Of a DNA stretch of 28,434 nt, positions 23,278 to 28,434 are shown in pieces; within the stretch, counting starts at the first letter, position 1; every line of letters starts with the position of its first letter. The position numbers and the translations under genes were made by a program. The stretch is from CAYGAM01 sp964347915. GTDB taxonomy: Archaea > Thermoproteota > Nitrososphaeria > Nitrososphaerales > Nitrosopumilaceae. The notes under the pieces are model-generated. The model had not been told where the DNA came from and did not search any database. It saw only the letters and a program-made list of their open reading frames with translations. The stretch spans positions 1-28,434 of the forward strand of contig CAYGAM010000017.1 in the NCBI GenBank assembly GCA_964347915.1. Reading direction: 5' to 3'.

Positions 23278-24438
23278 ATGTGCAGTGAGCTGAAATTATG
23301 TGCTGTGGCGCAAATATTCAAGCACCCCGAATCTGGCAACAAAGGCATAGTTGTGTTCACTCATAAGGAAATGAATTGGCTTTTCCCCAACACTCAGTCC
23401 ATAAAAGTGGTCAAGAATGTCATAAAACACCGTTCGTTAAATCTAAGTTCTTTGCATTCGCCCAAATCAAGACAAGAAGTTTACAAGAAAATACGAAATT
23501 CATATTTTATTGGAATTCACATAGGCGGCACTCCAAGCAAGATACATCCGTATTCAAATTGTGATTTTTATATGGGAGGAGCGTCTGTGCACCCTCCACC
23601 AATCCCCCATCAGAAAAAACGCATAATGAAAATCCCACTGCCGTCGAGAAATTTTGTTCCTGGAGTGTTTAGTCCCACAAATGCGGCAAAATACTGGGAT
23701 ATTCTTTTCATATCTAACAGCGCAAAAGCTAAAAACGCTGATTTGTTTTTGCAAAGTATTCGCAACATATTTGATAGTAAAATCAATTTTAAAGTATTGC
23801 TAGTCAGCTGGCAGCATCGCGATACGCGCAGCGATCGTATTTACCATGATCTAATGAATGATTATCATCAAATGTTTACGTTTGAAGAAAGACAAAATTT
23901 TCACATACTGCGGCAATCTAATGAACACAGCTTTTGCGGGCATTCACCTCAAGTAACATCGCTTATTTATAATCACTCAAAAATATTTACACTCTTTTCC
24001 CAAGCCGAAGGCGCATCAAAAGCAATATCTGAAGCATTATGTTGCGGACTTCCTGTCGTAGTCAAAAATGATCTTGCGGGCGGCGGTCTAGATTATCTGG
24101 ATGAAACTAATTCTATGCTTTTTAGTTCTTATGACACTGCGCATGAAACGCTTATTGAGGCGGTCAAAAATCATCAAAAATTCACACTTGATCCAATAAA
24201 AATTAGAAAACAATTGGGCGAAGAACACTCAATTCACGCTTTGAAAACATATTTTGCCAGACTGTATTCTGACCATGGCCAGCAATTTGATGGTCAGTTA
24301 ATTAATACGGATAATCTCAACAAGCGTCTGCCTGCACATCATCTCAATGTACCATGGATGAGAAATATATACAATACTGCTGATATAACAACAGATAAGC
24401 AACTGAACATCTTTGTGAAAAACCTAATGTTATCTTGA
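23278..24438 (+). CDS. GT-B glycosyltransferase (Glycos_transf_1 type)
   Basis: The 386-residue protein has a C-terminal half typical of GT4-like enzymes: IFTLFSQAEGASKAISEALCCGLPVVV with the EX7E arrangement, followed by NDLAGGGLDYLDETN. The N-terminal half is less conserved and contains FIGIHIGG and a His/Pro-rich stretch. The protein is probably a cytosolic glycosyltransferase of the surface-glycan pathway; donor and acceptor are unknown. The ATG is directly preceded by AATTATA; an AT-rich box 38-45 bases upstream would give a leader of about 15 bases. Codon use looks more A/T-rich than in the preceding dehydrogenase. Confidence 0.82.
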   Translation: MCSELKLCAVAQIFKHPESGNKGIVVFTHKEMNWLFPNTQSIKVVKNVIKHRSLNLSSLHSPKSRQEVYKKIRNSYFIGIHIGGTPSKIHPYSNCDFYMGGASVHPPPIPHQKKRIMKIPLPSRNFVPGVFSPTNAAKYWDILFISNSAKAKNADLFLQSIRNIFDSKINFKVLLVSWQHRDTRSDRIYHDLMNDYHQMFTFEERQNFHILRQSNEHSFCGHSPQVTSLIYNHSKIFTLFSQAEGASKAISEALCCGLPVVVKNDLAGGGLDYLDETNSMLFSSYDTAHETLIEAVKNHQKFTLDPIKIRKQLGEEHSIHALKTYFARLYSDHGQQFDGQLINTDNLNKRLPAHHLNVPWMRNIYNTADITTDKQLNIFVKNLMLS

Positions 24439-24556
24439 TAATGAATTTCGACACGCACAAAATTATTTTTATTGCTACCATTGCTGTCCGAGTAATTTAC
24501 GTTGCTGATTAAAATGTATGGAAATAGCTGCCAGCATCGAAATTTGGAGTATGACC

Positions 24557-24570
24557 GCGTGCAGGCACGC
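24557..24570. repeat. Perfect 5-bp hairpin GCGTG/CACGC
   Basis: GCGTG-CAGG-CACGC has a 4-base loop. It is followed by TAAAAATG. Function unknown. Confidence 0.35.
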
Positions 24571-24617
24571 TAAAAATGCCCATTCCTTGAAATTTTCTTG
24601 CTGGATGCAAAGCGTGC

Positions 24618-24651
24618 GCGGCATGCCCTGGCAATGCCGCTGTATTTTTTT
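24618..24651 (+). terminator. Intrinsic-terminator-like hairpin with seven-T run
   Basis: GCGGCAT (24618-24624) pairs with ATGCCGC (24634-24640), with inner CC/GG pairs. TGTA and seven T residues (24645-24651) follow. It sits 180 bases past the glycosyltransferase stop, so it may end a long 3' UTR or a separate small transcript. Confidence 0.5.
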
Positions 24652-24864
24652 GCATACGATGCATTTTTTATTTGTGGCGATGCTGGGAATTTCTTATCTT
24701 GGTTTCGCTGTTCGCGTCTTTCGTATCGAACATGCGCAGATAGGCATTGATGCATCTTTCAATCTTGTATTTGTTTACGCCACACACGCAAAGGCCGCCA
24801 TCCATCTGCGAATTATTCCCGCACATTTTAATCAGCGGTGCAAGAAATCCAAGCAACAACAAGC

Positions 24865-24872
24865 GTAATAAG
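24865..24872 (+). promoter_or_regulatory. TATA-like box of the flippase gene
   Basis: GTAATAAG lies 25-32 bases before the TTG at 24897. Confidence 0.4.
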
Positions 24873-24896
24873 AGCGATTGCTTCAATATACATAAT

Positions 24897-26384
24897 TTGA
24901 ATAACATTCGCGTCACATATTCAGGCCTAATTGCATTTGTAATCAGCGTAGCAAGCACCTTGACCGGATTAGTATTTGTTTTGATTATCACAAGAACCCT
25001 TTCCCCAGAGGAGTTTGGGACTTGGTCTCTAATAGCCAGTGTTCTTGCGTATTTCATAGTATCTGATAGAATCATAGACTTTTGGACTATCAGACAGGTT
25101 GCAAGAGGGGATAATGTGGGCAGAACTTCGGTAATCTCATCGCTCCTTTTCTCCTTGTTCACGATTCCATTATACATTCTTGTATCTTCTTATGTGTCTG
25201 ACAACAGCAATGCAATATTTGATGCAATGATACTGGGAATGATACTCGTTCCAGTATACTCTTTGAGCCGAGTTCTCATAAGCATCAATAGCGCGCACAG
25301 GCCGCAGGTAACCAGCTATAGCAATATGATATTTGAAGTTGCCAAGGTTCCGGTCGTTGTACTTGTAGTGCTAATAATGGACATGGGACTCTATGGCGCG
25401 ATTGTTTCTCTGTTTATTGCATATGTTGCTAGGCTGGGCGCCCAGCTTTACTTTGCGCGTACAAAACTGCGTCAGAGTTTCCAAGTGTCTGAGCTACGCA
25501 GATGGATAAAGTTATCCTGGATATCCGCCTATCATGCCGTACCGCGTTTTGTTGCGAATTTGGATGTAATGATTTACACGCTAGTGACCGGTTCTGTGAT
25601 CGGTATTGCATATTTTGGCGCAGCTATGACCATCGCAGGCATTGTAATGCATAGCAAGCAAGTCACACAGGCATTGTATCCCAAACTTCTCTCTGGCGGC
25701 AAAAGCGCCACCTTTCAAGAGAATTTTACCCTGCTGTTGTATTTTGCAATACCAATCATTGGCATGGCAATAATCTTTTCAAAACCGGCTATGTTTGCAT
25801 TGAATCCAATCTACGCCGATGGTTACTTGCTGGCAGTATTTTTTGGAATTAAGACTCTGTTTTTAGTATTTAATGAAGTTTTCAGGTCTGTGCTGCTAGG
25901 CATTGAAGATGCAGATGTTGAAAAAAATGCAAGCTTTAAGCTGCTGGCAAAGAGCATGCTCTTCTTTTCTTCCTCTGTATGGCTTGCAAAGTCAGTCGTA
26001 TCTGTCACAGCCTTAATTGCTGTCTTGTATCTTACAAATACTGCGGCAGCGTCTGAGATAGATTTGGTCGTCAACTGGTCAATTATCATGATGGCAGTAG
26101 AGCTGATGTTCTTTGCTTATCTTGTCATTATACTGAGGAAGAAAGTCAAATTCACAATACCAGTACGCTCTGTATTGCGATACATGGCAGCGACAGGCAT
26201 TTTTGTAGCAGTATATTACACGACATCTGATTACATAATTGATTATCAGGAAGATATCGCTGTATTTGTTCTAAGAGTTATGCTCCAGCTTGTTCTGTGT
26301 GCTGGCACGTACCTTGCAGTTACATATGCAATAGATAAAAGAACTAGGAATCTTGTAAGAGCTGTATTCAATGAAGTCAGATAA
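24897..26384 (+). CDS. Wzx-like polysaccharide flippase (MOP superfamily)
   Basis: The 495-residue integral membrane protein has about 12-14 hydrophobic segments. It opens NIRVTYSGLIAFVISVAS and LIITRTLSPEEFGTWSL, the standard first helices and loop (LxPxEFG) of Wzx/PST transporters. A conserved-looking FVANLDVMIY and YFGAAMTI occur in the middle. It would flip lipid-linked oligosaccharide from the cytosolic to the outer face of the membrane, giving AglB its substrate or exporting another glycan. The frame is open from 24747, but the first 50 codons are Pro/Asn/Lys-rich and unlike the family; the TTG at 24897 follows a TATA-like box and starts the protein at its first conserved helix. Confidence 0.88.
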   Translation: MNNIRVTYSGLIAFVISVASTLTGLVFVLIITRTLSPEEFGTWSLIASVLAYFIVSDRIIDFWTIRQVARGDNVGRTSVISSLLFSLFTIPLYILVSSYVSDNSNAIFDAMILGMILVPVYSLSRVLISINSAHRPQVTSYSNMIFEVAKVPVVVLVVLIMDMGLYGAIVSLFIAYVARLGAQLYFARTKLRQSFQVSELRRWIKLSWISAYHAVPRFVANLDVMIYTLVTGSVIGIAYFGAAMTIAGIVMHSKQVTQALYPKLLSGGKSATFQENFTLLLYFAIPIIGMAIIFSKPAMFALNPIYADGYLLAVFFGIKTLFLVFNEVFRSVLLGIEDADVEKNASFKLLAKSMLFFSSSVWLAKSVVSVTALIAVLYLTNTAAASEIDLVVNWSIIMMAVELMFFAYLVIILRKKVKFTIPVRSVLRYMAATGIFVAVYYTTSDYIIDYQEDIAVFVLRVMLQLVLCAGTYLAVTYAIDKRTRNLVRAVFNEVR

Positions 26385-26471
26385 TATGCGGCATCTTGAT
26401 TTAGCTCCTGCGCAAACAAAAACAAGATCGATTCACATTGCATTTGACAGCATGTCCTGCAGCGCCAACCG

Positions 26472-28274
26472 CTAATCTTTTGCAGCGTTTGGTTCGTCTG
26501 CATCCAATATGGACTCTAAAACAGACTTTGGGTCTTGTATTGGTATGTTGTAATACTGCTTCACAAACCGCAGCCCGTTGGCGCGCAGTTTTGCCTGCAA
26601 AGAGGAATCGCTCTGCAGTTTATTTATGGCATCCTCCAGCCCTTCCAGCGGCGTGACAAGCGTTGCATCAAATCCATCATATGGACTGGGATAATTTGCA
26701 TCCTCTTCCTTGACTTGAATTGCCAAAGTACCCAGGCACATGGCGTCCATGATGGTAGTGGAGAATGTTGAGACTAGAATGCCTGATGAGAGGATCAGCT
26801 CAATAATGCCGTCGCTGGCAACGCTTCCAATATCCCTCCCAAACTCCTCTACGACTCTCTCGTACGCGCGGGGATCGTCTCTGGGATGAGGCTTTACTAT
26901 CAGACTCATCTTTTTGCGAAGTGCAATATCCAGCAAGCTCTGCAGTATGGCAATGTGCCGTTTTTGATCTCCGCCCTCAATTCCAGGGAGCGCAAGCAGA
27001 ACAGTCTTGTTATTTTTGCTTTGCAGCTTGTCTTGTATGTTGGAGACTCCGGAAAATGCGGGATTGCAAAAGACGGCCAAGGCATTCTCCGGATAACCTC
27101 TCTCCAAGAGCGTCTGCTTTACTATGCTGCCAAACAGCAATAATTTGTCGGGCAGAATAAATCCGTACGGATTTTCAGCAGAGAACAAGTTGTCATGCAT
27201 GTACAGCGGATGCGCATCGTGGATTATTCCGTGCTGCACTCCGGCAGTCTTGATTCCAAGCTTTCTGCAGGCTGAGATTAGCGCCAGCGAGACGGGCGAA
27301 GCTTCATGGAGTATGAAGATCATTTTCGGCCTCGCATCCGCCAGCTTTGCGCCAAAAGCGTCAATCAAATCCAGCCAGTACGGCATGTACCAGTCAAGCA
27401 GCAGCGATCTCAAATATTGTAGCATGTGATGCCCGTACGATACGCCCTTGAACGAAAATGCGTCTAAAAATTGCTTGGAGGCAATAGTTCGCTCAAAGTA
27501 CTGCAGAAATTCCTTCTGCTGTGCGGTTCTAGAGCCTATCAGCGCTTCCGCAGGGAACCACGGCATGTCGTCACTCAATCTCTGGCTCAGCGCGCTGTTG
27601 CTTATCCGTATGTCGCCCAAAAGATCAATTCCGACAGATTCTTTGCCTATCTGAAGATGCTCAATGATATCATCGGCTAGAAATTCGCCTTTTTTTGAAG
27701 AAAAAGTTTTGAAATCGAATACGGGGCGCCTGTATGTAGAGTAGCTGGAAAACAGCCATTTGTTCCTCGTATCCGGAACATTTCGCTCTCCAAACATCTT
27801 GAGCCGCGAGCTCATGCGCCTCTTCATAATCCTCCTGGAAAGGCGTTTTTTGAGTGCTAATTTGATATTTCTGATTAACCGGAATCTCAAGTATTTGGAC
27901 TGCGAGAACGACAAGCGTATTTTCTTGACATTGCAAATCTCTTGTATCAGCGGAACTTTGGCAAAGTCTCCGTTTATGCGGACTTGGTCCGGATTATGCT
28001 TTTCGATCAGCTTCAAAAAACTGCTGATAAAACCAATTGTTGAAGAAAGGCGGACTACCATGCGCTGATGCCCAAACCACCACATGGGAATGTCATTGTA
28101 AAGAAACATTTCGCAAATTCTTTTGCCGTTGACTTTTGTGCGGGTAATCTGATTTACTGCATGGATTGATTCTTTGATGAGGTTAAGATCGCTTCGCAGG
28201 TTCAGGTCTGACTGATCTACGTATATGGCGCCGTCTCTGTCGGGAAGCTTTTTTCCGTATACCAGCAATACCAA
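26472..28274 (-). CDS. CDP-glycerol-transferase-like GT-B enzyme
   Basis: About 600 residues. The C-terminal half has MSLIVKPHPRDDPRAYE (the KPHP motif of CDP-glycerol glycerophosphotransferases, Kdo transferases and capsule polysaccharide enzymes), then SSGILVSTFSTTIMDAMCLG, the matching S/T-rich donor loop, and GIKTAGVQHGIIHDAHP (VQHG) upstream. The N-terminal half has YGKKLPDRDGAIYVDQSDL, basic segments around 150-180 and no recognised motif. It probably transfers a sugar or polyol phosphate to a surface glycan. The frame is open to 28364, but a perfect TTATATAC box ends 23 bases before the TTG at 28274, giving a typical leaderless start. It converges with the flippase gene. Confidence 0.82.
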   Translation of the reverse strand: MVLLVYGKKLPDRDGAIYVDQSDLNLRSDLNLIKESIHAVNQITRTKVNGKRICEMFLYNDIPMWWFGHQRMVVRLSSTIGFISSFLKLIEKHNPDQVRINGDFAKVPLIQEICNVKKIRLSFSQSKYLRFRLIRNIKLALKKRLSRRIMKRRMSSRLKMFGERNVPDTRNKWLFSSYSTYRRPVFDFKTFSSKKGEFLADDIIEHLQIGKESVGIDLLGDIRISNSALSQRLSDDMPWFPAEALIGSRTAQQKEFLQYFERTIASKQFLDAFSFKGVSYGHHMLQYLRSLLLDWYMPYWLDLIDAFGAKLADARPKMIFILHEASPVSLALISACRKLGIKTAGVQHGIIHDAHPLYMHDNLFSAENPYGFILPDKLLLFGSIVKQTLLERGYPENALAVFCNPAFSGVSNIQDKLQSKNNKTVLLALPGIEGGDQKRHIAILQSLLDIALRKKMSLIVKPHPRDDPRAYERVVEEFGRDIGSVASDGIIELILSSGILVSTFSTTIMDAMCLGTLAIQVKEEDANYPSPYDGFDATLVTPLEGLEDAINKLQSDSSLQAKLRANGLRFVKQYYNIPIQDPKSVLESILDADEPNAAKD

Positions 28275-28296
28275 TAGGATATGCTGGGAGGATTTT

Positions 28297-28304
28297 GTAT
28301 ATAA
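28297..28304 (-). promoter_or_regulatory. TATA box of the CDP-glycerol-transferase-like gene
   Basis: TTATATAC on the minus strand lies 23-30 bases before the TTG at 28274, one of the best TATA matches in the window. Confidence 0.6.
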
Positions 28305-28434
28305 TCTGATATTGCGATGACGGTTATAGTCACAAAGCACACTTTGCGTCGCTTGCGCGAGCAATGCAATCTTGAATCATAAATTGTATCGTTATGGCAG
28401 TTTTCCATGACCCTGCCTGAATGCGTAAAAAACG
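28305..28434 (-). other. Partial coding-like stretch at the window edge
   Basis: The minus strand opens with codons for FFTHSGRVMEN and stays open in that frame to about 28217. The decapeptide-coding part (28405-28434) matches 8114-8143 with differences only at third codon positions. It may be the interior of a gene extending beyond the window, or a remnant; no family was recognised. Confidence 0.3.

Larger units (their letters stand above)
24439..24896. other. 458-base gap with two hairpins, no supported gene
   Basis: A 116-codon plus-strand frame (24518-24868) is open but has no recognised motif and a Cys/His/Phe-rich composition like non-coding translation. The gap contains two hairpins (24557-24570 and 24618-24651). 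The TATA-like box of the flippase is at its end. Confidence 0.4.

Noticed and set aside
24518..24868. 116-codon plus-strand frame before the flippase
   Set aside because: Its composition is rich in Cys, His and Phe with no motif, and it spans a terminator-like hairpin and the flippase TATA box.
24668..25177. 169-codon minus-strand frame opposite the flippase start
   Set aside because: It is antisense to conserved flippase sequence and has no motif of its own.
1..28434. CRISPR array, insertion sequence, integrase or attachment site
   Set aside because: I saw no regularly spaced repeat, transposase or integrase reading frame and no long terminal inverted repeats.

Overview
The window looks like a chromosomal segment of a mesophilic archaeon, most likely a member of the Nitrososphaerota (Thaumarchaeota). 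The evidence is an archaeal STT3/AglB oligosaccharyltransferase, a dolichyl-phosphate-type GlcNAc-1-phosphate transferase, and many genes whose start codon (often TTG or GTG) lies about 22-31 bases downstream of a TATA-like box. That spacing is the arrangement expected for leaderless archaeal transcripts. Shine-Dalgarno-like sites are rare and mostly precede genes inside operons. The phylum assignment is inference; no rRNA or tRNA gene was seen.

Layout. Positions 49-2007 (minus) hold an AT-rich OLD-family ATPase/TOPRIM nuclease, the only gene that does not look like part of cell-surface biosynthesis. Positions 2184-6344 (minus) form an N-glycosylation block: AglB with a cyclophilin-type prolyl isomerase fused to its C-terminus, a small two-helix membrane protein, and a family-4 glycosyl-1-phosphate transferase overlapping it by four bases. 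Positions 6913-12855 carry a DUF354 GT-B-type protein (minus), a short UDP-sugar-dehydrogenase-like protein, a DegT-family aminotransferase, a Gfo/Idh/MocA oxidoreductase and a GT2 glycosyltransferase. Positions 13052-18544 encode most of a nonulosonic (pseudaminic/legionaminic-type) acid route: SpsF/PseF-like cytidylyltransferase, two tandem GNAT acetyltransferases, NeuB/PseI-like synthase, PseG-like UDP-sugar hydrolase and a PseC-like aminotransferase. Positions 18603-22902 carry an NAD-dependent epimerase/dehydratase, a PhyH-type dioxygenase, a GalU-like nucleotidyltransferase and a UDP-glucose 6-dehydrogenase (the last two overlapping ATGA-style). Positions 23278-28274 hold a GT-B glycosyltransferase, a Wzx-like flippase and a large CDP-glycerol-transferase-like enzyme (minus).

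Taken together the genes would make activated amino-, uronic and nonulosonic sugars, assemble them on a lipid carrier, flip the product outward and transfer it to protein by AglB. Gene direction switches often, most genes appear to have their own promoter, and several gaps of 300-570 bases contain hairpins, short repeats and what look like decayed gene fragments. These features are usual for a surface-glycan variation island. The least expected items are the AglB-cyclophilin fusion, a short coding-like motif repeated upstream of two glycosyltransferase genes, a divergent promoter built on palindromic TATA sequence, and a 9-bp perfect dyad next to an 18-nt intergenic repeat.
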